From: Allobosea lathyri
GTDB lineage: Bacteria > Pseudomonadota > Alphaproteobacteria > Rhizobiales > Beijerinckiaceae
DNA length: 64,000 nt
NCBI RefSeq assembly: GCF_900108245.1
Contig: NZ_FNUY01000016.1
Location: forward strand, 1 to 64,000
Reading direction: 5' to 3'
Position 1 is the stretch's first letter; the number at the start of each line of letters is the position of its first letter. Positions 26,985 through 35,520 of the stretch are shown here, piece by piece. Made by a program: the position numbers and the translations under genes. The notes under the pieces are model-generated. The model saw only the letters and a list, made by a program, of their open reading frames with translations. It had not been told where the DNA came from and ran no database searches.

Positions 26985-28958
26985 ATGAATTCCAGCAGAA
27001 GTCGCGTCGCTGATGCGGGAAGGCATTCGGCCGTGCGGAGTTGGATCGGACTAGCCACGATTGGACTGTTCGGGGTTCTCAGCGCTCGATACGCTTATCG
27101 CCTCGGATTTGATTGGGGCGATATGGGATCCTATGCCCAGATCGCCCGGGAACTGTCAGAGGGGGGATCGCCAGCCGATTTCATTGGGTATGGCCCGCTC
27201 TGGCACTTCTTCGGCGCCTGGATTTTCAAACTCGCGGGCGTCAACTTCTCGGCGCTGCTGATCGCCTTCCACTTCCTCATCATCATCTGCTCTGTGTTGC
27301 TCGCGATGGCGCTGCGCCAGGCGACGGGTACACTTTGGCCTGGGCTTGTGGCGGCTGCCGCGATCATACTGGTTCCGCCATTCCTTGCATCGACGATGCG
27401 GCTAGTCTGCCTTGCGTTAATCGCTTGGCCCTTCGTCGCGCTTGCGCGCACCGAGCCTCAACGTGACCGGGCGGTCGTAATGACAACCGCGGCGGTCATC
27501 GCCGTGATCATGATGATACGGCCTGATTTCGCTTATCTCTACGCAGCGGCGCTTGGCACCATCCTGATCGGGCGGACGCTGTTGCTGTCCGGCGATTTTC
27601 GAGAAAAGCTCGCCTATCTGCTACGCCGCACGCTTTATGCATCGATTGCATTCGTCGTCGTCATGGCGCCTCTCGCCTTGCATGCCGTGATTAGAGGGTA
27701 TGGGTGGCACCTCCTTCTCGAAATCGTTCGATATCCAACACGAATTCTATTCTTTTTGGGTATGCGGTTAGGCGAGACGAGCGAGCTTGGCTCTGCGTCG
27801 GGCAGTCTCCTGAAGATGCCGCCCGTCAGCGCGATATTCGACCTATCAAGCGGCCAGCAAATCTTCGCATTGCTGATCTATTCGACGCTCGCTGGCCTCG
27901 TTGGAGCGTTCATTGCCCTGGTATGGCGTGCACTGCGCAACCGCGATGATGCCCGGATAGATCAGCCGTTGTTCGCAATATTCCTGCTTGCGGCATGCCA
28001 ATGGCCAATTTTCGGCCTGTTCCGACCAAGCTGGGTTCATTTCGTTGGCTTCATGCACTGTTACGTGCTGCTGGCTCTGGCGCTCGTTGTATGGCTGAAC
28101 GAGCCGTGGCGATCCGCGCGCCGATTGGACCAGCCGGCGGCGCGGGCAATCCAGGTACTTCTTCTGGCGCAGGTCGCGCTCTTTGTCGGATACGGCGCCC
28201 TCTTTGGCGAGACGGGGCTGGGCATGAAGCTGTCCGGGCGCGACGCAGTGTTCGAAGGAAAGAACGGCGTTCGTGTTCGCGTCAGTGCCGGAGAGAAACG
28301 AATTTACGACAACGTCGCTGCGATTATCGAGCAGAACTCAAGCCCCGGGGACCGCATTGTCTGCGTGCCCTATTGCGCCGGCTTTCCATTCATGACTGAC
28401 CGGCAGCCGCTGTTTCGTGAGCACTATGTGGACGATGCGACGCCTTTAGTGTATCCGGGTTGGCTCGACAAGGCTATTGCGCTGACCGACGCGGCGAAAC
28501 CACCAGTAATCATCGTGTTGGATTGGGCGCCCAATGATACCCACACGTCGCGTTTCGACGTCTGGGCTCGCCGCTATATCGACCATATCAACGCCACCTA
28601 TCCGATTTCCGGACGCTTCGAGATGGGCAGGGTCTGGCTGCGTGACGGCGCAATGCGCCCGCCGCCAACGCGCGTTCCGGTGCTCGACTACGGGCCAAGA
28701 TCAGCCCGGGTCGGTGTGCCGTTCAATCAGCAGCCCAACGGCCAGTCTGCGCTATGGATCAAGCTAGATCGCAACATCGGCGGTGGCGCCGTCGTGCGAT
28801 TGGATGGGCGGGATCTTCCGGCTGTCGTCACCGATGGCGGGGTCTCGGCATTAGTCCCTGCCGATGCGCTCAAACAGCCCGGCCAACACGAGCTCAAGGT
28901 CGTCAATACCCTGCGCAACGCAGAAAGCGATCCGGTGACGTTGGTGCTGGACCCCTGA
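26985..28958 (+). CDS. GT-C-like polytopic membrane protein with C-terminal Ig-like domain
   Basis: This is a 657-residue inner-membrane protein. About eleven hydrophobic helices fill residues 20-430. The first periplasmic loop contains FDWGDMGSYAQIARELSEGG, the acidic-loop position where GT-C (GT39/ArnT-type) glycosyltransferases keep their catalytic aspartate. That, plus its size and locus, suggests transfer of a sugar from a polyprenyl-phosphate donor, but identity is not proven. The C-terminus has a periplasmic region followed by a beta-rich domain (about 575-657, VVRLDGRDLPAVVTDGG...LKVVNTLRNAESDP) that looks like an IPT/TIG fold. ATG 26985 is the first start and fits. Confidence 0.6.
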   Translation: MNSSRSRVADAGRHSAVRSWIGLATIGLFGVLSARYAYRLGFDWGDMGSYAQIARELSEGGSPADFIGYGPLWHFFGAWIFKLAGVNFSALLIAFHFLIIICSVLLAMALRQATGTLWPGLVAAAAIILVPPFLASTMRLVCLALIAWPFVALARTEPQRDRAVVMTTAAVIAVIMMIRPDFAYLYAAALGTILIGRTLLLSGDFREKLAYLLRRTLYASIAFVVVMAPLALHAVIRGYGWHLLLEIVRYPTRILFFLGMRLGETSELGSASGSLLKMPPVSAIFDLSSGQQIFALLIYSTLAGLVGAFIALVWRALRNRDDARIDQPLFAIFLLAACQWPIFGLFRPSWVHFVGFMHCYVLLALALVVWLNEPWRSARRLDQPAARAIQVLLLAQVALFVGYGALFGETGLGMKLSGRDAVFEGKNGVRVRVSAGEKRIYDNVAAIIEQNSSPGDRIVCVPYCAGFPFMTDRQPLFREHYVDDATPLVYPGWLDKAIALTDAAKPPVIIVLDWAPNDTHTSRFDVWARRYIDHINATYPISGRFEMGRVWLRDGAMRPPPTRVPVLDYGPRSARVGVPFNQQPNGQSALWIKLDRNIGGGAVVRLDGRDLPAVVTDGGVSALVPADALKQPGQHELKVVNTLRNAESDPVTLVLDP

Positions 28959-29127
28959 CAAGTTCGAGGTTTTCCGCCTCAACGAGAACGCGACATCGGG
29001 GCGCGATGCGCAGGGACGGCGAAGCAGCCGCTCGAACGATCAGCCGTTGCAATAGGGTCGATCCTCCCATACTGGAACGAGCCACTTCCCGCCCGACCAT
29101 ACGGCGAACATTCGACGGATTCCCAAT

Positions 29128-30135
29128 ATGTCGCGCGACACATCCGCCTTTTCAACTGTTTCGGTCGTCATACCGATGTACAATGAAGCGGAGAGTGTCG
29201 AGCCTCTCTGCCAGCAGCTCAACGATGTTTTGGGTCAGGAAGCTTGGGCCTGGGAAGCGATATTCGTCAATGACGGCAGCACCGACGACACCGCTGCGAA
29301 GTTGACCGAGCAGGTGCAACGTTTTCCCGAGAGATTCCGTCTGGTCGATCTCCAGCGCAATTTCGGTCAGACGGCGGCGCTGATGGCGGGTATCGACCAT
29401 GCCAAGGGCGACATCATCGTGCCAATGGATGGCGACCTTCAGAACGATCCGAAGGACATCGCGCGGCTCGTCGCCAAGATCGGGGAAGGCTTCGACGTGG
29501 TCTCAGGATGGCGTCGAAATCGCCAGGATGCCAGCTTCCGCCGTGTTCTGCCGAGCCGGATTGCGAACAAGCTCATCTCCGTCATTTCCGGTGTGCACCT
29601 CCACGACTATGGCTGCTCGCTCAAGGCCTATCGCCGCGATGTGCTCTCGGGGTTCCGCCTCTATGGCGAGATGCATCGCTTCGTGCCGATCTTTGCACGC
29701 TGGCAGGGCGCAAAGATCACCGAGATGGTTGTGGATCACCACCCGCGCAAGTTTGGTACGTCTAAGTACGGTCTCGAACGCATTTTCAAAGTTCTTCTCG
29801 ACCTGCTTTTGGTGAAATTCCTGACGCAATACGACACCAAGCCGATCTATGTGTTCGGGGGCGTTGGCGCGATGTTCTTCGGGCTGAGCGGCGTCGCCGC
29901 GATCTACGCGCTCTGGCTAAAATTCGTGAACAACATCTCTTTCATCCAGACACCGTTGCCTCTCATGGTGATGTTTGGTGCAATGACCGGCATCATGTGC
30001 ATCCTGCTTGGACTTCTCGCAGAAGTCCTGGTGCGAATTTACTTTGAGTCGCAAGGCAAGACACAGTATGCGGTCCGCGCCATTGTCGGTGGCCAGGATG
30101 GTGGCGTCGCGCTTCGCGCCGACGGAGAGCAGTAG
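29128..30135 (+). CDS. GT2 polyprenyl-phosphate glycosyltransferase (DPM1/GtrB/ArnC type)
   Basis: This 335-residue enzyme probably loads a sugar onto undecaprenyl phosphate at the cytoplasmic face. The GT-A domain has VVIPMYNEAESVEPL, VNDGSTDDT, LQRNFGQTAALMAGIDHAKGD and the metal-binding MDGDLQNDP. The segment SLKAYRRDV and HHPRKFGTSKYG are typical of DPM/GtrB proteins. Two C-terminal helices (about 230-310) anchor it. Its product would serve as donor for the GT-C-like proteins on either side (26,985 and 32,151), and a GtrA-type protein that could flip it lies at 35,124. Its stop codon is immediately followed by the ATG of asnB. Confidence 0.85.
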   Translation: MSRDTSAFSTVSVVIPMYNEAESVEPLCQQLNDVLGQEAWAWEAIFVNDGSTDDTAAKLTEQVQRFPERFRLVDLQRNFGQTAALMAGIDHAKGDIIVPMDGDLQNDPKDIARLVAKIGEGFDVVSGWRRNRQDASFRRVLPSRIANKLISVISGVHLHDYGCSLKAYRRDVLSGFRLYGEMHRFVPIFARWQGAKITEMVVDHHPRKFGTSKYGLERIFKVLLDLLLVKFLTQYDTKPIYVFGGVGAMFFGLSGVAAIYALWLKFVNNISFIQTPLPLMVMFGAMTGIMCILLGLLAEVLVRIYFESQGKTQYAVRAIVGGQDGGVALRADGEQ

Positions 30136-31971
30136 ATGTGCGGCATCGCCGGTTTCGTCGGGCGGGGGAGTGAGACCGACCTCGTGGCGATGATGAATTG
30201 CCTCGTTCATCGTGGGCCGGATGGCGAAGGCCGTTTCGTGGACCATGACAATGCGGTGTATCTCGGCCACCGGCGGCTGGCGGTAATCGACATTGCCCTC
30301 GGTCAGCAGCCCATGTGGAACGAGGATGGCCAGGTCGGCATCGTTTTCAACGGCATGATCTACAACCACGGCGCCTTGCGGACAGAGCTCGTCGCGCGAG
30401 GACATGTCTTCCGCAGTCACCACAGCGACACTGAAGTGCTCGTGCATGGCTGGGAGGAGTGGGGCTTCGATCTCCTCGAGCGGCTGAACGGGATGTTCGC
30501 CTTCGCCTTGCTCGACCGGAGGACATCGCGATTGATCCTTGCGCGCGACCGGTTCGGCGAGAAGCCATTATTCTATGGCAGCGGCGCCGGAGGGACGGTT
30601 TTCGCCTCCGAACTCTCGGCGATGCGGGCTCACCCCGATCACGCCGACGCGTCGATGGACGTCGCCGCCATCCGCAAGTATCTCGCCTATGGCTTCTTTC
30701 CTGCACCGCTGACGCCGTACAAGACGATCTCGAAACTCCCCCAGGGACATGCACTTGAGATCGACGTTCAGACGCATGAGACGCGCCTGCATCGCTATTG
30801 GCGTTTTGCGATCGAGCCCGACGCGCCGCCGCCCGGAAGCCCCGAGAGTTGGGCGGAAGAGCTGGACGGTCTCTTGACCAACGCAGTTTCGCTGCGGCTC
30901 GATAGCGACCGCCCCCTCGGTATCTTCCTGTCGGGTGGGATCGATAGCAGCGCGATTCTCAGCCACGCGGCCCAGTTGCGGCCACCGGAAAGCATTCAAA
31001 GCTTCGCGATCGGATTTAACGAACAAAGCTTCGACGAGTCCGTCTATGCCAGGCAAATGGCGGCTCATGTGGGCTCCTGTCACCAGACGGAGATGTGTGA
31101 TCTGGATGCCGCACGCGATCTTCTGACACGACTGCCCTCGATCATCGATGAACCTCTCGGTGACAGCTCGATCCTGCCCACATATCTGCTTTGCAAGTTC
31201 GCGAGACGCCACGTCACCGTCGCCTTGTCTGGCGACGGGGGCGATGAGCTCTTCGCCGGCTATGACCCGTTCAAAGTGCTTGGGAAGGCAGCCTGGTATC
31301 ATCGCATGGTGCCCAAACCGGTTCATGGCGCGGTTGCCGCGCTCGCTGCGCGGATGCCGCCGTCGGAGGCGAATATGAGCCTCGATTTCAAGCTGAACCG
31401 CGGGTTGCGAGGCCTTGGCCTCCGCCCGGCCTTGTGGAATCCGGTCTGGCTCGGACCCGCCTCCGTTTCAGATATCGAAGGTCTCCTGTCGGAACCAGTG
31501 GATATCGAGGATCTCTACAGTGAAGCCGTGGCGGCTTGGGATGGCTCGGCGAGCAAGGGGCTGATCGACAGGACGCTCGAATTCTATACGAATTTCTATC
31601 TCCCTGACGACATCATGGTGAAGACCGACCGGGCCGCCATGCGCAACGGGCTCGAAGTCCGCGCACCTTTCCTCGATAATCATGTCGTGGACTTTGCGCG
31701 ACGGCTGCCCTCGCACGTCAAATTGCGACAGGGCCAAACCAAATGGATCCTCCGCCAATCAGCGGCCAGGCGCTTGCCCGCAAATCTGCTTGCGCGACGC
31801 AAGAAGGGTTTCGGCATTCCTCTGGCACGATGGCTGCGCGAAATGCCGGAAGCCGCCATGGCCAAACCGACAATGCTCGAGAGCGGTACCCTGCACCGGC
31901 TCTGGCGCGAGCATCGCGACAAGCAACGCGACAACCGTGGTGCGCTCTGGTGCGCGCTTACATTGGTCTGA
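30136..31971 (+). CDS. asnB: Asparagine synthetase, glutamine-hydrolysing
   Basis: This 611-residue enzyme has the normal AsnB layout. The class II glutaminase domain has catalytic Cys2 exposed by MCGIAGF and HRGPDGEG near residue 27. The synthetase domain has the PP-loop FLSGGIDSSAIL near 262 and LSGDGGDELFAGYDP near 363. AsnB-type proteins are frequent in surface-glycan loci, where they are thought to amidate sugar-acid or amino-acid substituents rather than aspartate; which applies here is unknown. It starts one base after the upstream GT2 stop, so the two genes are co-translated. Confidence 0.88.
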   Translation: MCGIAGFVGRGSETDLVAMMNCLVHRGPDGEGRFVDHDNAVYLGHRRLAVIDIALGQQPMWNEDGQVGIVFNGMIYNHGALRTELVARGHVFRSHHSDTEVLVHGWEEWGFDLLERLNGMFAFALLDRRTSRLILARDRFGEKPLFYGSGAGGTVFASELSAMRAHPDHADASMDVAAIRKYLAYGFFPAPLTPYKTISKLPQGHALEIDVQTHETRLHRYWRFAIEPDAPPPGSPESWAEELDGLLTNAVSLRLDSDRPLGIFLSGGIDSSAILSHAAQLRPPESIQSFAIGFNEQSFDESVYARQMAAHVGSCHQTEMCDLDAARDLLTRLPSIIDEPLGDSSILPTYLLCKFARRHVTVALSGDGGDELFAGYDPFKVLGKAAWYHRMVPKPVHGAVAALAARMPPSEANMSLDFKLNRGLRGLGLRPALWNPVWLGPASVSDIEGLLSEPVDIEDLYSEAVAAWDGSASKGLIDRTLEFYTNFYLPDDIMVKTDRAAMRNGLEVRAPFLDNHVVDFARRLPSHVKLRQGQTKWILRQSAARRLPANLLARRKKGFGIPLARWLREMPEAAMAKPTMLESGTLHRLWREHRDKQRDNRGALWCALTLV

Positions 31972-32090
31972 GCGTTGCGAACGCCGCTGTATTCGACGGC
32001 GCCGCACCTTACCCACGAAAGAGCGGCGGATTGACAAATGCGTGCCTGGGTGGCGAGGCATTCGTGACATTCGGCTTGCTCTGTGGTCTG

Positions 32091-32110
32091 GCCAACCGCT
32101 AGCGGTTGGC
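32091..32110. terminator. Perfect 20-base palindrome downstream of asnB
   Basis: GCCAACCGCTAGCGGTTGGC is fully self-complementary and lies between asnB (stop at 31971) and the next gene (start 32151). There is no U-tract, so it may be a weak terminator, an RNA-processing hairpin or a protein site. Confidence 0.35.
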
Positions 32111-32150
32111 GCCTGTTCACGGCCGCGGTTGTAAAGCTCGAGGAATAACT

Positions 32151-34274
32151 ATGTCGGCCTTCTGGCGATCCATATCCCGGCCTCTCGTGCTGGACGGGGT
32201 GATGTTGGCTTCGCTTGCGCTCGTGGCCATGGGGCTTGCCACGACAGATGTGCTTTCACCGGTCGGCTGGTCGGCGACGACGCTGAAGGCTCTCTACACG
32301 GTAGGGGCGGTCGCACTCATTATGGTCGCCGCCTCGCAGGTCCTGCAGCGTCGGTTTCGGATCTCGGGCGGGATGGTTACCGCGCTCGCTGGCGTTTTCC
32401 TGGCAGGGGCGCTGTTTGGTCTGGCTGCGACGGCTATCGTGGCGATGCTCCTGATGGCCTCGGCGATTGCCGGCACGGTTGTCACCGGCACGGCGTCCCC
32501 GAAGGATTCGGCCTGGCCGATGGGGCAGCGGCTGAGCATTGGCCTTGCCCTCGTCACCATCGTCGTCACGTTCCTGAGCCCTTTTCGCGTCAATTTCCCG
32601 GGGGCGCATCTGGCCATACTGGCCCTTTTCGCTGCGCCCATCCTGCACGCCGATATTCGTAGGCAGCTCGGTGCGGATTGGGCGGACATGGTCCGTCCAG
32701 CGGTGGTCCCGCAGGATCTGATGCCTCAGGATCGGACGCGCCAAAGTTGGATGCCGCAAGGCTGGATGCTGCTATGGCGCGTCGCCGCGGTCGCTCTTGC
32801 GCTGTTCTTCATGCTGCACGCGGCATTGCCCGAACGGTACCACGACGCCCTGGCGGTACACCTTTACGTAGCCTCCTATGTCGCGGCCCACGGCGAATGG
32901 TCCTATGATCCTGGCCTGTTCGTGTTCGCGGTCATTCCGCTCGCCGTCGATTTCCTATACGCGCACGTCTATCTGTTTGCCGGGGAACCGGCGGTCAAGC
33001 TCCTGAATTACATAACGTTTCTCGTGATCGTCGCGCTGATCCGCGGTGCCGTCGCGCGGCGCTATGGCGCATCTGCAGGGCTGATTGCGGCGCTGCTGTT
33101 CGCATCGATGCCACTGACCCTCGTCGAAAGCGCGTCGAGCTTCATCGAAAATCCGCTGACGATGTGGGTGACGGCTGCCGCGGTCATCATCCTTGATCGA
33201 GGGCGTAGCCTGACCCTGCGGGCAGTTGCTGCGGTGATGATCGTTCTCGCAGCAGCCGCGCTCAGCAAGGTTCATGGCGCGATCGCCGCAACTCTGCTCG
33301 GCCTGTTGGCGACGAGCCTCTATCTCGGGAAGCGTCGCCGCTCGATCGAATTGCTCGGCCTCGCGGGTTGCCTCGTCCTTGCCGCGGCGACGGCCTTGTC
33401 GAGCTACATCCACGCTTATTGGATCTCGGGTAATCCCGTCTTCCCCTTCTTCAACAATGTGTTCAAATCCCCGTTCTATCAGCCGGTCCAGTTCGTCGAC
33501 GGGCGCTGGATCAACCGGTTCAAGCTCGATCTTCTCTATCAGGCGACGTTCCACTCCGATCATTTTCTCGAAGCCTATAACGGTGCGCTTGGATTCAGTC
33601 TGATGGCGTTCCTCGGCACGGGGCTGGTTGCGGCCGTGATCTACAGGCAGATGCGCTGGCTGGCGCTCGCCTTCCTGGCTTTCATCTGTGCGATCGGCTT
33701 CAGCACGCAGTATCTGCGCTATTTCTATCCAATCCTGCCGGTTGCGTTCCTGCTGATCGGGCTCGTGGCCTCGCTCTATCTGGTTCGCCCGCGCATGGCG
33801 CTTGTCTTCAACCTGGCCGTCGCCGTGGTCCTTTGCCTCAACGTCTACAAACTGAATGCCGGCGGCTGGATCATGGCGAGCTATGATTTCAGGGTCCTGT
33901 TCGATCCTCAGAAGGCCAAACGATACGAGCAGGCGTTCGTGCCGGAAAAATCGCTCTTGCGGCTGGTCAACCAGCTTCAGGGCCGAAGCTCGCGGGTGTT
34001 GCTCAGCGGCGTGAGCTCGGCCGCCCCGCTAGAAGGCACGGCGCTCTATACCTCATGGTTCAGCAAGGATTTTTCCGACTCCGGCACTGCGGCCAAATCC
34101 GGCGCCGATGTCGAGGCCTATCTGCACCGCGTCAAGCCGACCTTTATCGTTCATCGTTCGCCGCCGGAACCGAGCTACGCTTTCCATGGTCTGCTGGATG
34201 CCGAGATCGGCCGCTTGGGACGCAAGATCGCCACGATGGGCTCAGTCACGCTTTACGAGGTCCGTCTCCCTTGA
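32151..34274 (+). CDS. GT39/GT-C-like polytopic membrane protein
   Basis: This is a 707-residue inner-membrane protein with about fourteen hydrophobic segments. A first loop rich in acidic and aromatic residues precedes helices, with the stretch AALPERYHDALAVHLYVASYVAAHGEWSY cut near residues 225-255. It also has SKVHGAIAATLLGLL and the YWISGNPVFPFFN motif near residue 430, often seen in GT39-like proteins of polysaccharide loci. A soluble C-terminal part follows (about 590-707). It is probably a transferase using lipid-linked sugar. ATG 32151 is preferred over an earlier in-frame ATG because GAGGAA lies just upstream. It opens a plus-strand run of genes to 36,828. Confidence 0.65.
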   Translation: MSAFWRSISRPLVLDGVMLASLALVAMGLATTDVLSPVGWSATTLKALYTVGAVALIMVAASQVLQRRFRISGGMVTALAGVFLAGALFGLAATAIVAMLLMASAIAGTVVTGTASPKDSAWPMGQRLSIGLALVTIVVTFLSPFRVNFPGAHLAILALFAAPILHADIRRQLGADWADMVRPAVVPQDLMPQDRTRQSWMPQGWMLLWRVAAVALALFFMLHAALPERYHDALAVHLYVASYVAAHGEWSYDPGLFVFAVIPLAVDFLYAHVYLFAGEPAVKLLNYITFLVIVALIRGAVARRYGASAGLIAALLFASMPLTLVESASSFIENPLTMWVTAAAVIILDRGRSLTLRAVAAVMIVLAAAALSKVHGAIAATLLGLLATSLYLGKRRRSIELLGLAGCLVLAAATALSSYIHAYWISGNPVFPFFNNVFKSPFYQPVQFVDGRWINRFKLDLLYQATFHSDHFLEAYNGALGFSLMAFLGTGLVAAVIYRQMRWLALAFLAFICAIGFSTQYLRYFYPILPVAFLLIGLVASLYLVRPRMALVFNLAVAVVLCLNVYKLNAGGWIMASYDFRVLFDPQKAKRYEQAFVPEKSLLRLVNQLQGRSSRVLLSGVSSAAPLEGTALYTSWFSKDFSDSGTAAKSGADVEAYLHRVKPTFIVHRSPPEPSYAFHGLLDAEIGRLGRKIATMGSVTLYEVRLP

Positions 34275-34329
34275 CGCTCCGCGGGCTCAGGTTCATCAAC
34301 GCGCCTCATTCACGCGGAACAACTCCATA

Positions 34330-35115
34330 ATGGGAATTGCCGATCTCCTGCGAGAGCCCGCCTTGGCGGGCATCGATGTCGACGGTGTCGAGCGCATGCG
34401 GGCGCATCGCGCGGTCATCGACCGCAAACCGATGATCCGCACGGTCTTCACGGAGATACACCGGCTCATGCTGGGCCTGGAGGCGCAGTATCTGACGGCT
34501 CAGGGCGTGCGCCTCGAAATTGGCGCGGGCGTCTGGCCGATCCGCGAAAGCGATTCTGGCGTGCTGGCCACGGATGTCGTCCCGGCGCCCCATCTCGATC
34601 GCGTCGTGGATGCCCAGGCGATGGATTTCGCGGATGGCAGCGTCAGGAGCGTGTTCGGGCAGCATTGTTTCCACCACCTGCCCGATCCGGAGGCGTTCTT
34701 TTCAGAATTGTCGCGCGTCTGTCCGCCGGGGGGCGGAACCGTTCTCGTCGAGCCTTATTGGAGCCCGGTCGCCAACCTGCTCTTCAAACGCCTCTTTGCC
34801 AGCGAGGACTATGACAAGTCGGCACAAGGCTGGACGACCAGCGGCAGCGGGGCGATGAGCGGAGCGAACCAGGCGCTGAGCTACATCGTCTTCGAGCGGG
34901 ACAGGGATCGCTTCGAGCGCCTGTTCCCGCAGCTCGAGATCGTACATCAGGCACCTGTTGCCAACCACGTCCGCTATTTGCTTTCGGGCGGGCTCAATTT
35001 TCGGCAGCTCGTTCCCGATTTCATGACCGGGCCGCTCAAGGGCGTAGAGGCGATGCTCGGTCCGCTGAACCGCATCCTGGCGCTGCATCACGTCATCGTC
35101 CTGCGCAAGCGCTAG
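34330..35115 (+). CDS. Class I SAM-dependent methyltransferase
   Basis: This 261-residue protein has a Methyltransf_11-type core: motif I VRLEIGAGVWPI near residue 58, VLATDVVPAPHLDRVVDAQAMDFADGSVRSVFGQHCFHHLPDPEAFFSELSRVCPPGGGTVLVEP over about 77-141 (listed as the successive motifs II to post-III). It probably methylates a sugar or lipid intermediate of the locus. The start ATG 34330 gives MGIADLLREPAL; the frame is open further upstream inside the previous gene but without meaning. It is 55 bases after the GT39-like gene and 8 bases before gtrA. Confidence 0.75.
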   Translation: MGIADLLREPALAGIDVDGVERMRAHRAVIDRKPMIRTVFTEIHRLMLGLEAQYLTAQGVRLEIGAGVWPIRESDSGVLATDVVPAPHLDRVVDAQAMDFADGSVRSVFGQHCFHHLPDPEAFFSELSRVCPPGGGTVLVEPYWSPVANLLFKRLFASEDYDKSAQGWTTSGSGAMSGANQALSYIVFERDRDRFERLFPQLEIVHQAPVANHVRYLLSGGLNFRQLVPDFMTGPLKGVEAMLGPLNRILALHHVIVLRKR

Positions 35116-35123
35116 GCGGTCGG

Positions 35124-35516
35124 ATGAGGGCTGCCGCACTTTACGTCATCGTCCAGCTCCTCGCTTACGGGCTCGATATCGGGACGTTCGCACTACTCGT
35201 CGAGCGCTTTGCCGTTGCGCCGCTCTGGGCGAACATTTGCGCCAAGGCCGTTGCCGGATGCTTCGCCTTCTTCACGCATCGTCACATCACCTTCGATGCT
35301 GCCGCCGGCGGGCGCCTGTCGGATCAGGCGCTGCGGTATGTTCTGCTTCTGATTGCGAACAGCGTGGCGTCGTCGGCGATGCTGGCGCTGTTCATGCGCG
35401 TCGTCCCTTCGCCCGTGATGGCCAAGATCATTGCAGACGTCATCCTGATCGCGGTCAGTTTCAGCCTGTCAAAATCGGTGGTCTTCCGCGGCGCCAAATC
35501 CGGGCAGGGGAACTGA
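35124..35516 (+). CDS. GtrA family membrane protein
   Basis: This is a 130-residue protein with four hydrophobic helices, the size and layout of GtrA proteins. It shows AKAVAGCFAFFTHRHITF near residue 40 and VSFSLSKSVVFRG at the end, both family marks. GtrA is proposed to flip undecaprenyl-phosphate-linked sugar across the inner membrane for O-antigen side-chain modification. A DPM/GtrB-type enzyme at 29,128 and GT-C-like proteins at 26,985 and 32,151 would complete such a three-part system. It is packed 8 bases after the methyltransferase and 4 bases before the epimerase. Confidence 0.85.
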   Translation: MRAAALYVIVQLLAYGLDIGTFALLVERFAVAPLWANICAKAVAGCFAFFTHRHITFDAAAGGRLSDQALRYVLLLIANSVASSAMLALFMRVVPSPVMAKIIADVILIAVSFSLSKSVVFRGAKSGQGN

Positions 35517-35520
35517 CCGC

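Noticed and set aside
26679..26988. Two short plus-strand frames before the GT-C-like gene
   Set aside because: No ribosome-binding site and no protein-like pattern.
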